Origin: Levilactobacillus lanxiensis
GTDB lineage: Bacteria > Bacillota > Bacilli > Lactobacillales > Lactobacillaceae
NCBI RefSeq assembly: GCF_016861655.1
Contig: NZ_BOLN01000004.1
Coordinates: 62,001-126,000, forward strand
Length of the DNA stretch: 64,000 nucleotides
Reading direction: 5' to 3'
Under the pieces are notes generated by a model. It was not told where the DNA came from, made no database searches, and worked only from the letters and a program-made list of their open reading frames with translations. Both the position numbers and the translations under genes were made by a program. Below, one piece after another: positions 42,137 through 51,743 of this stretch (position 1 is its first letter; every line of letters begins with the position of its first letter).

Positions 42137-42221
42137 TGGACTAGACAATTTCACATTTCTGGAAAGGATTGAGGCTCACGCCTTTATTTTTCCGCGACGG
42201 CATTGTAGAATTAAAGCATTG

Positions 42222-42239
42222 CGTCATAAAATTATGACG
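42222..42239. promoter_or_regulatory. 18-bp palindrome in the gltX promoter region
   Basis: CGTCATA-AAAT-TATGACG is a perfect 7-bp inverted repeat, 50 bases before gltX. A possible -10 (TAAAAT) lies inside it, with TTGTAG at 42203 as -35. The overlap suggests an operator; a repressor is not identified. Confidence 0.4.
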
Positions 42240-42288
42240 AGGTTTCACCAAATTAACGTAATAAAATTTAGAAAGAGGCGCAAACGTT

Positions 42289-43779
42289 TTGGCGAAAAAT
42301 TCAATTCGGGTTCGGTACGCTCCGAGCCCAACCGGTCATTTGCATATTGGTAATGCCCGGACGGCCATTTTCAACTATTTATTTGCCCGTCACAACAAGG
42401 GTAAGTTCATCATTCGGATCGAGGATACGGATACGAAACGGAACATCGCTGACGGTGAACGGAGCCAATTAGAAAACTTGAAGTGGCTCGGTTTGGATTG
42501 GGACGAAGGTCCTGACGTCGGTGGCGACTACGGTCCTTACCGTCAGTCTGAACGCCGTGACATTTACACGCCACTCATCCAACAATTGTTGGATGAAGGC
42601 AAAGCTTACGAATCATACCGGACGGAAGATGAATTAACTGCCGACCGTGAAGCCCAAAAGGCACGTAAGGAAATGCCACATTACGAATACGAATATGCTG
42701 GGATGAACGAAGAAGAAAAGCAAGCTGCCATTGACGCCGCTAAGGCTAAGGGCTTGAAGCCTGTTATTCGTTTCCGCGTACCCAAGGATGAAGTCTTTGA
42801 ATGGGACGACATGGTTAAGGGTCACGTGGCCTTTAACTCTGACACCATTGGTGGGGACTTTGTTATCGCCAAGCGCGATGGGATGCCAACCTACAACTTT
42901 GCCGTTGTCGTTGACGACCACAAGATGGCCATCAGCCACGTCTTCCGGGGCGATGACCACGTTGCCAACACGCCAAAACAATTGATGATCTACCAAGCAT
43001 TCGGCTGGGAAGCCCCAAAGTTTGGCCACATGAGTCTGATTATCAGCAAGGACACTGGTAAGAAGCTGTCCAAGCGTGACGAATCCGTCTTACAATTCAT
43101 CGAACAATACCGCGACCTGGGTTACTTACCAGAAGCCATGTTCAACTTCATTCTGTTGTTGGGCTGGTCCCCAGTCGGTGAAGATGAAATCTTTAACCGG
43201 AAGCAATTTATCAAGATGTATGATGAAACGCGTTTGAGTTCTTCACCAGCCACCTTTGATAGCGACAAGCTGGAATGGTTGAACAACCGTTACGTGAAGG
43301 ATGCTGACGACAGTACCATCATGGACTTGGCCTTGAAGCAATTGATCAAGGCCGGCAACATTCCTGCTAACCCAGACAACATGAAGTTGGAATGGGCGCG
43401 TCAATTAATCAATTTGTACAAGCGGCAAATGAGTTACATGGCCCAAATCAATGACATGGCTTCGGTCTTCTTTGAAGAACCCGAACAAGTCAGTGGTGAA
43501 GCCTTTGACGAAATCAACAACGAAACGGCACCCGTCGTTTTGAAGGAATTCGCTGCCCAAATTGAAAAGCTCGACCTCTTTGATTCCGTAGAAATTTTCC
43601 ACGTGATCAAGGCCGTTCAAGCCAAGACCGGCATTAAGGGTCGTCAACTTTGGATGCCAATCCGAATTGCCGTGACCCACGAAATGCACGGACCAGAATT
43701 ACCAGAATCCATCGAATTAGTTGGACGGGAAACCGCCTTAGAACACATTCACCAGACTTTAGCACAATTAGAAGGCTAA
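42289..43779 (+). CDS. gltX: glutamyl-tRNA synthetase
   Basis: This 496-residue class I synthetase starts at TTG 42289 after AAAGAGGCG. HIGH motif: [23 protein letters not shown] motif: [10 protein letters not shown]. The C-terminal helical anticodon-binding domain is complete. In Bacilli lacking GlnRS the enzyme also charges tRNA-Gln with glutamate for later amidation. No T-box leader is seen upstream. A strong terminator follows the gene. Confidence 0.98.
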   Translation: MAKNSIRVRYAPSPTGHLHIGNARTAIFNYLFARHNKGKFIIRIEDTDTKRNIADGERSQLENLKWLGLDWDEGPDVGGDYGPYRQSERRDIYTPLIQQLLDEGKAYESYRTEDELTADREAQKARKEMPHYEYEYAGMNEEEKQAAIDAAKAKGLKPVIRFRVPKDEVFEWDDMVKGHVAFNSDTIGGDFVIAKRDGMPTYNFAVVVDDHKMAISHVFRGDDHVANTPKQLMIYQAFGWEAPKFGHMSLIISKDTGKKLSKRDESVLQFIEQYRDLGYLPEAMFNFILLLGWSPVGEDEIFNRKQFIKMYDETRLSSSPATFDSDKLEWLNNRYVKDADDSTIMDLALKQLIKAGNIPANPDNMKLEWARQLINLYKRQMSYMAQINDMASVFFEEPEQVSGEAFDEINNETAPVVLKEFAAQIEKLDLFDSVEIFHVIKAVQAKTGIKGRQLWMPIRIAVTHEMHGPELPESIELVGRETALEHIHQTLAQLEG

Positions 43780-43789
43780 TGATTTGGTA

Positions 43790-43834
43790 AAGAAGCCGGA
43801 TGAGGGCCAATTGGCGCTCATTCGGCTTCTTTGT
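43790..43834 (+). terminator. terminator of gltX
   Basis: AAGAAGCCGGATGAGGGCCA pairs with GGCGCTCATTCGGCTTCTT around a short ATT loop, followed by T-rich sequence. Confidence 0.85.
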
Positions 43835-44020
43835 TATCGGGTGAATATGCTACAATGGAGCTAACTCATTTGGTCTTGACTGGTTTGCCTGATTTAAAGG
43901 GTCTCGTCGGCGTGTCAATTCGTCGCGTCGGTGTCAGCCTGATCGGGGGCACGCGTAACTAGCCGCCAGCAGGATTAATTTAACCTATAATTCAACTAAT
44001 GACGTGAAAGGAGCTTCGGC

Positions 44021-45433
44021 ATGCTCAAAGTTTTTAATACCATGACTCGCCAGAAAGAAACATTCGAACCGATTACCCCGGGAGTGGTCAACATGTACGT
44101 GTGTGGCCCAACCGTTTACAATTACATTCATATTGGGAATGCGCGGAGTGCCATTGCCTTTGATACGATTCGACGGTACTTTGAGTATCGGGGCTATCAA
44201 GTGACCTACGTGTCTAACTTCACGGACGTCGATGATAAAATGATCAATGAAGCCCACAAGGAAGGTATCACCGTGCCTGAATTGGGGGACAAGTTTATTG
44301 CGGCCTTTAAGGAAGACACGGCAGCTTTGAACGTGGAACCCGCCACGGTCAATCCTCGGGCAACCGACCACATCACTGAGATTGTGGCCTTTGTTCAGGA
44401 CTTGATCGATAAGGGCTACGCCTATCCGGTTGATGGGGACGTCTATTATCGGGCACATAAGTTTGCCCATTACGGCGAATTGGCCCATTTGAACCTGGAT
44501 GACCTGGAAGAGGGGGCTTCTCAGCATACCAATGATGAGGAGACCGCCCGCAAAGAAGATCCCGTCGACTTTGCCCTGTGGAAGGGCGCTAAGCCGGGCG
44601 AAATCTCCTGGCCATCTCCTTGGGGAGCCGGTCGGCCGGGCTGGCACATTGAGTGCTCGGTCATGTCGACACACTACCTGGGCGATACCTTTGACATTCA
44701 TGGTGGTGGCGAAGACCTGATCTTCCCCCATCATCAAAACGAAATTGCGCAGAGTGAAGCCAAGACTGGCAAAACCTTTGTTCATTACTGGATGCACAAC
44801 GGTTTCGTCACGGTGGGCGATGATGACGAAAAGATGAGCAAGTCGCTCGGTAATTTCGTCACGGTCCATGATATTTTGAAGACCGTGGATCCCCAGACGT
44901 TGCGCTTCTTCATGGCAACGACCCAGTATCGTCGGCCTATCCAGTACACGCAACAGAACCTGGATACGGCGGAACGCAACCTGGAACGGCTCCAGACGGC
45001 GTACAACAACATGGGTTACCGACTGAAGGATGCCGAAGACGGCAATGATCCTAAGGTTGAACAGGAAACCCGGCAAATTGTTGCCGACTACATTGATGCC
45101 ATGGATGATGATTTTAACGTGCAAAATGGGGTGGCAGAAGTCTTTGAGCTATCCCGTTTGGGCAACGTTTACGCGGAACGGCCCGTAGTTTTTGCCGGGA
45201 CGCTAGAATTCATGCGCAAGACGTTAGCTGACCTACTCAGCGTCTTTGGCGTGAAGTTGGCCGAGGCCACGAGTCTGGGCGACGACGGGATTCAAGCCTT
45301 GATCGACGAGCGCCTGGCTGCCCGGAAGGCCCGGAACTTTGAACGTAGCGATGAAATCAGAGAACAATTGAAGAACCAAGGGATTATTTTGGAAGACACG
45401 CCCCAAGGGACGCGTTGGCGAAAGGAAAATTAA
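44021..45433 (+). CDS. cysS: cysteinyl-tRNA synthetase
   Basis: This 470-residue class I synthetase follows AAAGGAGC. HIGH motif: [32 protein letters not shown]. Zinc ligands are Cys in [10 protein letters not shown] and ECSVM and His/Glu in [20 protein letters not shown]. The TAA stop overlaps the ATG of mrnC by one base (TAATG), as in many Bacilli, so cysS, mrnC and rlmB are translationally linked. Confidence 0.98.
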   Translation: MLKVFNTMTRQKETFEPITPGVVNMYVCGPTVYNYIHIGNARSAIAFDTIRRYFEYRGYQVTYVSNFTDVDDKMINEAHKEGITVPELGDKFIAAFKEDTAALNVEPATVNPRATDHITEIVAFVQDLIDKGYAYPVDGDVYYRAHKFAHYGELAHLNLDDLEEGASQHTNDEETARKEDPVDFALWKGAKPGEISWPSPWGAGRPGWHIECSVMSTHYLGDTFDIHGGGEDLIFPHHQNEIAQSEAKTGKTFVHYWMHNGFVTVGDDDEKMSKSLGNFVTVHDILKTVDPQTLRFFMATTQYRRPIQYTQQNLDTAERNLERLQTAYNNMGYRLKDAEDGNDPKVEQETRQIVADYIDAMDDDFNVQNGVAEVFELSRLGNVYAERPVVFAGTLEFMRKTLADLLSVFGVKLAEATSLGDDGIQALIDERLAARKARNFERSDEIREQLKNQGIILEDTPQGTRWRKEN

Positions 45434-45840
45434 TGACAGCGACAGTAGATTATCAACAACTGAATGGGGTGGCACTGGCCTACATGGGCGATGCTTCCTA
45501 TGAGGTCATCATACGGCGGCACCTGATTGCGGAAGGCTTAGCCAAGCCCAATCATTTACAAAAGAAAGCCACCCATTACGTGTCGGCCAAGGCCCAAGCA
45601 GCCTTGATCAGCCTGATGGAACAAGACAGCATTTTAAGCGAGGACGAGTGGACCATGTTCAAACGCGGGCGGAACGCCAAGAGCTACACCCACGCCAAGA
45701 ACACGGACGTTGTGACCTACCGCATTTCAACCGGGTTTGAAGCCTTAATGGGCTACCTGGCCTTGAGTGGACGGCAGGACCGCGTGGATGAACTCGGCCA
45801 ATGGTGCATTGAACAAGTAGAAGCGGGGCGGACTGAATAA
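45433..45840 (+). CDS. mrnC: Mini-ribonuclease 3
   Basis: From ATG 45433 (TAATG overlap with cysS) this is a 135-residue RNase III catalytic domain without a dsRNA-binding domain. The active-site helix is [23 protein letters not shown], and [33 protein letters not shown] is the family signature. It processes the 5' and 3' ends of 23S rRNA in Bacilli. It overlaps rlmB by one base, so rRNA processing and modification are co-expressed. Confidence 0.95.
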   Translation: MTATVDYQQLNGVALAYMGDASYEVIIRRHLIAEGLAKPNHLQKKATHYVSAKAQAALISLMEQDSILSEDEWTMFKRGRNAKSYTHAKNTDVVTYRISTGFEALMGYLALSGRQDRVDELGQWCIEQVEAGRTE

Positions 45841-46607
45841 TGACAGAACAAGCAAATACCGAAACCAGTAATGATTTCGTGATTGGCCGGCACCCAGCCG
45901 TCGCCGCATTACGGAGTCAACAAACGGTTAACAAGGTCTTTCTCCAAAGTGGCTTAAAGGCTGAGGCTATTGACGAAATTCGGCAATTGGCCAAGAAGCG
46001 GCACTTAGTGATTTCCGAAGTGCCTAAGCAAAAGTTGGACCTCTTAACCGACCACCAAAATCACCAAGGGGTCGCGCTGGGTGTGGCCGCGTTTGAATAC
46101 GCCACGGTCGATGACCTCTTCGCCAACGCCAAAAAGGCCGGCGAAGAACCCTTCTTCTTGATCCTAGACGGCGTTGAAGATCCCCATAACCTGGGGTCTA
46201 TCTTACGGACGGCCGATGCCAGTGGCGTGCACGGGGTGATTATCCCTAAGCGCCGGGCCGTGGGGTTGACATCAGTCGTGGCCAAGACCTCGACCGGGGC
46301 CATCGAACGCGTGCCCGTTGCCCGGGTGACCAACCTGGTCAACACCGTACATGATCTGAAGGACCGCGGCGTCTGGGTCTTTGGGACCGACATGGCCGGG
46401 ACCGACTACCGGGACTGGAACGCTAAGGGCGCCAGTGCCCTGATCATTGGGAACGAAGGCAAGGGTATTTCTCGCCTCTTAAAGGAAACCGTTGACCAGA
46501 TGTTAACGATCCCCATGGTCGGTGAAGTGCAGAGCTTGAACGCGAGTGTCGCTGCGGGACTGTTGATGTATCAAGGCTTCAGTTCCCGGCACCCGGTTCA
46601 ACACTAA
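45840..46607 (+). CDS. rlmB: 23S rRNA (guanosine-2'-O-)-methyltransferase RlmB
   Basis: This 255-residue SPOUT methyltransferase has an N-terminal substrate-binding domain (IGRHPAVAALRSQQTVNKVFLQSG) and a C-terminal trefoil-knot domain with LDGVEDPHNLGSILRTADASGVHGVIIP (motif 1), IIGNEGKGISRL (motif 2) and IPMVGEVQSLNASVAAGLLMY (motif 3). It methylates the ribose of a conserved guanosine in the 23S peptidyl-transferase region using S-adenosylmethionine. The start overlaps mrnC. Confidence 0.95.
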   Translation: MTEQANTETSNDFVIGRHPAVAALRSQQTVNKVFLQSGLKAEAIDEIRQLAKKRHLVISEVPKQKLDLLTDHQNHQGVALGVAAFEYATVDDLFANAKKAGEEPFFLILDGVEDPHNLGSILRTADASGVHGVIIPKRRAVGLTSVVAKTSTGAIERVPVARVTNLVNTVHDLKDRGVWVFGTDMAGTDYRDWNAKGASALIIGNEGKGISRLLKETVDQMLTIPMVGEVQSLNASVAAGLLMYQGFSSRHPVQH

Positions 46608-46637
46608 GGAACGGTGACGAGCGAGGGGTAAGTTGTA

Positions 46638-47183
46638 ATGAAAGAAGACATTTTAATTGTCGATGCCTACAACATGATCGGCAACTGGCCCAAACTCAAC
46701 CGGCTGAAGTTAACGGACCGGTTACCAGAAGCGCGGGACGAGCTGTTGAACATGCTGGCCAACTATAAAAAGTTGCGGGATGCCAAGATCACGGTGGTGT
46801 TTGATGCCATGTACGTGCCCGGTATTTCCAAGAGCTATAAGCAGTTTGACTTGGAGGTCGTCTGGACGAACCGTGATGAGACCGCCGACAGCTATATTGA
46901 AAAATTAGCGAAGGAGCGGCAGACGCGGTTCACGCAGGTGACCGTCGCCACCAGTGACCAGGCGGAGCAGTGGACCATCTTTTCGGAGGGGGCTCTGCGG
47001 ATTCCAGCCAGGGAACTGCTGACGGACATCGAGCGAGCGCAAAACGAAGTGAAACAGACCGCCCGTGAGTTTGCGGACAAGGGTATCGTGCGCAAGTCGC
47101 CGTGGAATGACCAACAGCTGTACAAGTTGGAAAAGCTCCGCGACCAGATGATGGCCAAGCCAAAACGAAAAAAGAAACCGTAA
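46638..47183 (+). CDS. rae1: ribosome-dependent mRNA endonuclease Rae1 (YacP, NYN domain)
   Basis: This 181-residue NYN/PIN-like protein opens DILIVDAYNMIGNWPKL, with a catalytic Asp in VDAYN; further acids lie in VVFDAMYVPG, TADSYIEKLA and VATSDQAEQW. In B. subtilis Rae1 (YacP) enters the ribosome A site and cleaves certain mRNAs. It sits in the standard place after rlmB and before the sigma-H-like gene. The C-terminal basic tail (MAKPKRKKKP) may bind rRNA. A terminator follows. Confidence 0.92.
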   Translation: MKEDILIVDAYNMIGNWPKLNRLKLTDRLPEARDELLNMLANYKKLRDAKITVVFDAMYVPGISKSYKQFDLEVVWTNRDETADSYIEKLAKERQTRFTQVTVATSDQAEQWTIFSEGALRIPARELLTDIERAQNEVKQTAREFADKGIVRKSPWNDQQLYKLEKLRDQMMAKPKRKKKP

Positions 47184-47197
47184 GCCCCTTTCGTGGG

Positions 47198-47235
47198 GGA
47201 TGGTGTGGGTGCTTGATGGGCTCACACCATTTTTA
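47198..47235 (+). terminator. terminator after rae1
   Basis: ATGGTGTG pairs with CACACCAT around a GC-containing loop, followed by TTTTTAT. Confidence 0.75.
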
Positions 47236-47351
47236 TTTGGTGGAAAAATCGATTGCATAACAAAATAAATTGCGCGGAAAACGTTCGTTCGCTATGGGGT
47301 GCGGACAGGCTCCTTTAGACTTAAGTTACTACTTAAGGGGAGGCGTTACCC

Positions 47352-47921
47352 GTGTCTGACTTATCCGATCATGCGTTAATTGAATTGCTGCATCAGAGCC
47401 TGGATTCACCCGCGTTACCCATTTTGTTTGAGCGCTACCGACCCGTCTTGCAGCGACTGCAGAACCAGTATTTTATCCCGGAGTTTGAACAGGGCGACTG
47501 GGAGCAGGAGGCCCTGCTAGTGATGTGTGAAACGGTTCGCCGGTTTGAGACTCAACGGCTGCGCAGCTTTGGCGCTTACTACCGACTGCGCCTGGCCCAC
47601 CGAATCTTTGATTTGATTCGCCAAGCCCAGGCGCTCAAACGACAAATGACCCGCAACGCCATGTCGATTGAGACGGAGGCCGAGTACATTGCGGACACGG
47701 TGCCGGACCACCACTGGTTATTGCGGGAGCAGCTGGAGACTAAGGAGGCCATTTACCAGGTGTTGCCCAGGCTTTCGGGGATTGAGCACACGGTGTTTAC
47801 CGGGCTACTGCTGGGACAGACGCTAGCGAGTATTAGTCAGCGGCACCAACTGAGTGATCAGCAGGTGCGGGGCGCTTGCCACCGGGGACAGTCGAAGCTG
47901 CGACAAGTCCTCGCCGAATGA
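47352..47921 (+). CDS. sigma-70 family factor (SigH/ComX-like)
   Basis: This 189-residue protein starts at GTG 47352 after GGGGAGGCG. It has sigma region 2 (FEQGDWEQEALLVMCETVRRFETQRLRSFGAYYRLRLAHRIFDLIRQAQALKR) and a C-terminal region 4-like helix-turn-helix (FTGLLLGQTLASISQRHQLSDQQVRGACHRGQSKLRQVL). Its place between rae1 and rpmG-secE-nusG is that of sigH in Bacilli; in lactobacilli this gene is the sporulation-less counterpart that may control competence genes. Confidence 0.85.
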   Translation: MSDLSDHALIELLHQSLDSPALPILFERYRPVLQRLQNQYFIPEFEQGDWEQEALLVMCETVRRFETQRLRSFGAYYRLRLAHRIFDLIRQAQALKRQMTRNAMSIETEAEYIADTVPDHHWLLREQLETKEAIYQVLPRLSGIEHTVFTGLLLGQTLASISQRHQLSDQQVRGACHRGQSKLRQVLAE

Positions 47922-47995
47922 TTGACGGCAGGGGCAAAGGATGGTAAGCTACTACAGTATGAGTTGGATTGGATAAAAATAAAGGTGGTGGAAAG

Positions 47996-48145
47996 ATGGC
48001 TCAACGGAAAATTGCCCTGGCCTGTTCAGTTTGCGGGTCGCGGAATTACACCATCACTGCGAGTGCAACACGGACACAACGACTTGAGGTTATGAAGTAT
48101 TGTAAGTACTGTGGCAAGCACACGTTACACCGGGAAACCCGTTAA
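47996..48145 (+). CDS. rpmG: 50S ribosomal protein L33, zinc-binding form
   Basis: This 49-residue protein starts at ATG 47996 after AAAGGTGGTGGAAAG. Two CxxC pairs are present ([10 protein letters not shown] and [12 protein letters not shown]), so this is the C+ zinc-binding paralogue. It sits just before secE and nusG, its standard position. C+ forms are often replaced by C- copies under zinc limitation, though no such copy is in this window. Confidence 0.95.
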   Translation: MAQRKIALACSVCGSRNYTITASATRTQRLEVMKYCKYCGKHTLHRETR

Positions 48146-48191
48146 TTTGACTGATAATCACGACAAACATTAATTTTAGGGAGGCAACACC

Positions 48192-48368
48192 ATGCGTTTA
48201 TTCCGTTTCTTCAAATCGGTCGGTGCCGAAATGAAACAAGTTTCTTGGCCCGGCGTTAAGCAGACTCGTCACGACACGGGCACTGTGGTCGGCATTTCTG
48301 TCCTGTTCGCAATCTTCTTTGCGGTCGTCGACTGGGTCGTGCAATACGGCTTAAAGTTCCTTTCCTAA
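48192..48368 (+). CDS. secE: preprotein translocase subunit SecE
   Basis: This 58-residue protein starts at ATG 48192 after AGGGAGGCAA. It has an amphipathic N-terminus (FFKSVGAEMKQVSWPGVKQTRHDT, the conserved VSWP.. motif) and one membrane helix (GTVVGISVLFAIFFAVVDWVVQYGLKFL). SecE clamps SecY in the protein export channel. Co-location with nusG is universal in Bacilli. Confidence 0.97.
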   Translation: MRLFRFFKSVGAEMKQVSWPGVKQTRHDTGTVVGISVLFAIFFAVVDWVVQYGLKFLS

Positions 48369-48424
48369 TCGGAATTGTCGGTGGTCAAATCACTTAAAAT
48401 ATGCTATATTAGTTGGTAACAGGG

Positions 48425-48450
48425 AACTTCGTGTATGCGGAGTTTTTTTA
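48425..48450 (+). promoter_or_regulatory. terminator-like hairpin in the nusG leader
   Basis: AACTTCG (48425-48431) pairs with CGGAGTT (48438-48444) followed by TTTTTTATTTT. It lies between secE and nusG, 44 bases before the nusG start, and would act as an attenuator or partial terminator. A TATATT -10-like box lies just upstream near 48405. Confidence 0.55.
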
Positions 48451-48493
48451 TTTTGCCCGAAAAGTCAATGAAAATTAAAGGAGTGCACCAAAC

Positions 48494-49045
48494 ATGGTTG
48501 AGTCAGCTGAAAAGCAATGGTACGTTCTGCATACCTACGCAGGTTACGAGAACAAAGTTATGGCGAACTTGGAATCACGGTCCGAATCAATGGGGATGCA
48601 AGACAACATTTTCCGCGTTGTCGTTCCCGAAGAAGAGGAACACGAAGTTAAGAATGGTAAGGACAAGGTCTCAATGGAAAAGACTTTCCCTGGCTACGTC
48701 TTAGTTGAAATGGTCATGAGTGACCAAGCTTGGTACATCGTCCGGAACACGCCTGGGGTTACCGGGTTCTTGGGTTCCCATGGGCAAGGTAGTAAGCCCA
48801 CGCCACTGTTACCTGATGAAGTGGAACGGATTTTACGTCGTGTCGGGATTTCTGCCCGTCACGCCGACCTGGACGTTGCGCCTGGCGATTCCGTAACCAT
48901 CGTCGACGGTGCCTTCAGTGGCTTAGTCGGTAAGATTACCGAAGTCGATGACGAAAAGATGAAGTTGAAGGTTAACATCGACATGTTCGGCCGGGAAACC
49001 AGTACTGAACTGAACTTTGACCAAGTCGACCCAATCTTAGGCTAA
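48494..49045 (+). CDS. nusG: transcription elongation factor NusG
   Basis: This 183-residue protein has an N-terminal NGN domain (QWYVLHTYAGYENKVMANLESR...FPGYVLVEMVMSDQAWYIVRNTPGVTGFLG) and a C-terminal KOW domain (PGDSVTIVDGAFSGLVGKITEVDDEKMKLKVNIDMFGRETSTELNF). It binds RNA polymerase and, in Bacilli, promotes sequence-specific pausing and links transcription to translation. The start is ATG 48494 after AAAGGAG. A hairpin in its leader may let NusG control itself. Confidence 0.97.
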   Translation: MVESAEKQWYVLHTYAGYENKVMANLESRSESMGMQDNIFRVVVPEEEEHEVKNGKDKVSMEKTFPGYVLVEMVMSDQAWYIVRNTPGVTGFLGSHGQGSKPTPLLPDEVERILRRVGISARHADLDVAPGDSVTIVDGAFSGLVGKITEVDDEKMKLKVNIDMFGRETSTELNFDQVDPILG

Positions 49046-49114
49046 TTCAAAAAGAACTTGTTGTGATTAGTAAAGTGTGGTATGATTCTCAGGTATGCGT
49101 GACGCATATGTACA

Positions 49115-49145
49115 AAGTGGGAGGGGCAAACTAACAGCCCCACTT
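49115..49145 (+). promoter_or_regulatory. L1-binding-like leader element before rplK
   Basis: AGTGGGAGGGGC...GCCCCACT forms a hairpin with an internal bulge in the 130-base leader. The GTGGGAGG core is typical of the ribosomal protein L1 autoregulatory site in rplKA operons. A related GTGGGAGG...CCAC motif recurs before rplA (49649-49682). Confidence 0.55.
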
Positions 49146-49176
49146 ACCACACACGGACTCAAGGAGGTATTGTCTC

Positions 49177-49602
49177 GTGGCTAAAAAAGTAGCTAATGTC
49201 GTTAAATTACAAATTCCTGCGGGTAAAGCAACCCCAGCTCCCCCAGTTGGACCAGCTTTAGGTCAAGCAGGTATCAACATCATGGGCTTCACTAAGGAAT
49301 TCAACGCTCGTACCGCTGACCAAGCTGGTATGATCATTCCTGTTGTGATCAGTGTCTATGAAGATCGTTCCTTTGATTTCATCACTAAGACTCCTCCAGC
49401 AGCAACGCTGTTGAAGAAGGCCGCTGGTGTTGAAAGCGGTTCTGGCGAACCTAACACGAAAAAGGTTGCTACGGTAACCAAGGATCAAGTTAAGCAAATC
49501 GCTGAAACTAAAATGCAAGATCTAAACGCAGCTGATGTTGAAGCAGCTATGCGCATGATTGAAGGTACTGCCCGGAGCATGGGCTTCACGGTCGAAGGTT
49601 AA
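49177..49602 (+). CDS. rplK: 50S ribosomal protein L11
   Basis: This 141-residue protein starts at GTG 49177 after AAGGAGG. Signature [37 protein letters not shown] at the N-terminus is the thiostrepton-binding domain; the C-terminal domain binds the 23S GTPase centre. It forms an operon with rplA 98 bases downstream. Confidence 0.98.
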   Translation: MAKKVANVVKLQIPAGKATPAPPVGPALGQAGINIMGFTKEFNARTADQAGMIIPVVISVYEDRSFDFITKTPPAATLLKKAAGVESGSGEPNTKKVATVTKDQVKQIAETKMQDLNAADVEAAMRMIEGTARSMGFTVEG

Positions 49603-49700
49603 GCTCAGTTTTCGGATAGTCGGACACTTCACGAAAATGAAATGTGTCAAGTGGGAGGTTTATCCGTTACAACCACATTTGCAAGGAGGAATACACAAAA

Positions 49701-50399
49701 ATGGCTCACAAACGAGGTAAGAATTATCAAGACGCTGCTAAAATGGTCGAGGCTGACAAGGTCTACGGCATGGGCGACGCGATTGATTTAGTTAAGAAGA
49801 TGGATTTCGCTAAGTTCGATGCAACTGTTGAAGTTGCCTTCAAGCTTAACGTTGATACAAAGCAAGCGGACCAACAACTCCGTGGCGCATTAGTATTACC
49901 AAATGGTACCGGTAAGGAAACCACGGTAATCGTATTCGCTAAGGGTGACCAAGCTAAGGCTGCAGAAGCTGCCGGTGCTGACGTTGTTGGTGAACAAGAC
50001 TTAGTAGAACGCATCCAAGACGGCTGGTTGGACTTTGACGTTGCGATTGCAACGCCAGACATGATGGCCCAAGTTGGTCGTTTAGGTCGGGTCTTAGGAC
50101 CTAAGGGCTTAATGCCTAACCCTAAGACGGGGACTGTTACGATGAACGTCGAAAAGGCTGTTTCCGATGCTAAGAACGGGCAAGTTACTTACCGGACTGA
50201 CCGGGACGGTAACGTTGCTGTTCCATTTGGTAAGGTTTCCTTTGATGCTGACAAGCTTGCCGGCAACTTGAAGACCATTGCCGAAACGATTGTTCGTATC
50301 CGCCCAGCCGCTGTGCGTGGGACTTACGTTCAACACGTTTCAATCGCTTCAACGTTCGGCCCTAGTGTCGACGTTGACTTGGCTTCTTTATTAGCCTAA
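49701..50399 (+). CDS. rplA: 50S ribosomal protein L1
   Basis: From ATG 49701 (after CAAGGAGGA; an upstream frame to 49644 has no ribosome site) this is 232 residues. It has [34 protein letters not shown], and the [18 protein letters not shown] signature in the L1 stalk-binding domain. L1 moves deacylated tRNA out of the E site and represses its own operon by binding the leader. Confidence 0.98.
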   Translation: MAHKRGKNYQDAAKMVEADKVYGMGDAIDLVKKMDFAKFDATVEVAFKLNVDTKQADQQLRGALVLPNGTGKETTVIVFAKGDQAKAAEAAGADVVGEQDLVERIQDGWLDFDVAIATPDMMAQVGRLGRVLGPKGLMPNPKTGTVTMNVEKAVSDAKNGQVTYRTDRDGNVAVPFGKVSFDADKLAGNLKTIAETIVRIRPAAVRGTYVQHVSIASTFGPSVDVDLASLLA

Positions 50400-50435
50400 G
50401 TTAAATTTTAAATTAAAAAAATCCCCTGCAATACG

Positions 50436-50464
50436 TTGACAGTGATGCTGAAGTATTGTATGCT
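50436..50464 (+). promoter_or_regulatory. strong promoter of rplJL
   Basis: TTGACA (50436-50441), a 17-base spacer and TATGCT (50459-50464) form a near-consensus sigma-A promoter. Confidence 0.85.
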
Positions 50465-50471
50465 ATTGAAG

Positions 50472-50590
50472 TTGTATTTAATAGATCTACCTAAGACTCA
50501 GGTGGCCTAATGGTCTTAATTTCCTGCCGAGGAAGAAGTTTACTTAAACTTTTGACTCCTTATGTCTTGGTGACATGGGGATTTTTTTAT
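50472..50590 (+). ncRNA. L10 leader (rplJL autoregulatory RNA)
   Basis: The transcript from 50471 runs about 150 bases before rplJ and contains the GGTGGCCTAATGGTC and CCTGCCGAGG segments expected of the L10(L12)4-binding leader. It ends in a hairpin, CCTTATGTC (50558-50566) with GACATGGGG (50572-50580), and seven T, an intrinsic terminator. Excess L10/L12 binding would favour termination. Confidence 0.75.
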
Positions 50591-50621
50591 CCCACCAAAC
50601 TACTCCGGGAGGTGAATTAAT

Positions 50622-51128
50622 TTGAGTGAACAAGCTATTGCAATTAAAGCTAAAAAGGTTGATGAGGTTGTTGAAAAATTCAACAACGCCACCAGTGCTA
50701 TCGTCGTTGACTACCGTGGTTTAACTGTTGAAGAAGCAACTGACTTACGGAAGCAATTGCGTGACGCCGGCGTTCAAATGAACGTTATCAAGAACAAAAT
50801 TTTGGTTCGGGCTGCTGAAAAGGCTGGTTACGAAGATCTGAATGATCTTTTCGCTGGTCCTACTGCCGTTGCATTCTCTAACGATGATGCAATTGCCCCA
50901 GCTAAGGTTTTGAAGAAGTTTGCTGACAGCGTTGACGACCTTGAAATCAAGGGTGGTTTCATCGAAGACAAGATTGTCTCCGTTGACGAAATCAACACTT
51001 ACGCAAGCTTGCCTAGTCGTGAAGACCTGCTCTCTATGCTGGCTAATGTCTTACAAGCACCAGTACGGAACGTGGCTTACGCTGTTAAGGCTATTGCTGA
51101 AAAGGGTGACGAAGGCGACGCAGCCTAA
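50622..51128 (+). CDS. rplJ: 50S ribosomal protein L10
   Basis: This 168-residue protein starts at TTG 50622 after [58 protein letters not shown] is the rRNA-binding domain; the C-terminal helix holds L7/L12 dimers. It is downstream of the autoregulatory leader and in operon with rplL. Confidence 0.98.
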   Translation: MSEQAIAIKAKKVDEVVEKFNNATSAIVVDYRGLTVEEATDLRKQLRDAGVQMNVIKNKILVRAAEKAGYEDLNDLFAGPTAVAFSNDDAIAPAKVLKKFADSVDDLEIKGGFIEDKIVSVDEINTYASLPSREDLLSMLANVLQAPVRNVAYAVKAIAEKGDEGDAA

Positions 51129-51185
51129 GTTCCTGATTCAATTTGAACCATAAAAAATAAAACCCAATTATTGGAGGAAAATAAC

Positions 51186-51551
51186 ATGGCTTTTGATAAA
51201 GATGCTATCATCGCTTCTCTTAAAGAAGCATCCATTACTGACCTTAACGACTTAGTTAAGGGTATCGAAGACGAATTCGGCGTTTCTGCTGCTGCCCCAG
51301 TTGCTGCAGCCGGTGCTGCTGGTGGCGACGCTGCTGCCAAGGATTCATTCGACGTTGAATTAACTGAATCTGGTGACGCCAAGGTTAAGGCCATCAAGGC
51401 TGTCCGTGAAATCACTGGTTTAGGTTTGAAGGACGCTAAGGGCCTCGTTGACAACGTACCATCTGTCATCAAGGAAGGCGCTACTGAAGACGAAGCTAAC
51501 GACATCAAGGAAAAGCTTGAAGCCGTTGGTGGTGTGGTTACTCTTAAGTAA
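51186..51551 (+). CDS. rplL: 50S ribosomal protein L7/L12
   Basis: From ATG 51186 (after TTGGAGGAAAATAAC; an upstream TTG reading is rejected) this is 121 residues: an N-terminal dimerisation region ([36 protein letters not shown]), an Ala/Gly-rich hinge (residues about 37-51) and the C-terminal factor-binding domain ([32 protein letters not shown]). It recruits translation GTPases. Confidence 0.98.
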   Translation: MAFDKDAIIASLKEASITDLNDLVKGIEDEFGVSAAAPVAAAGAAGGDAAAKDSFDVELTESGDAKVKAIKAVREITGLGLKDAKGLVDNVPSVIKEGATEDEANDIKEKLEAVGGVVTLK

Positions 51552-51573
51552 TCATCTTCACTTACGAAATGAA

Positions 51574-51604
51574 AAACCGTTGCCCTCGGGTGACGGTTTT
51601 TTTG
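51574..51604 (+). terminator. terminator of rplJL
   Basis: AAACCGT pairs with ACGGTTT, with inner CCC/GGG, followed by TTTTTT. Confidence 0.85.
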
Positions 51605-51743
51605 TGTCCAAATTTTTGGGGACCGGCTAGATCACCGTGCTCACCGGTCGGTTAATTTCTTCTTATGATTGAGACGCCCCAATAGCTTTTTACGGGCAAA
51701 ATGTTTAAGCTAAGGAAGAAGTTAACTTGAACGGAGTGAGTAG

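Noticed and set aside
43835-44020. T-box upstream of cysS
   Set aside because: No AGGGTGG-type T-box sequence, specifier loop or terminator pair is seen.
43985-45124. 379-codon open frame on the minus strand
   Set aside because: It lies wholly opposite cysS, has no ribosome site and its composition mirrors the codon bias of the sense gene.
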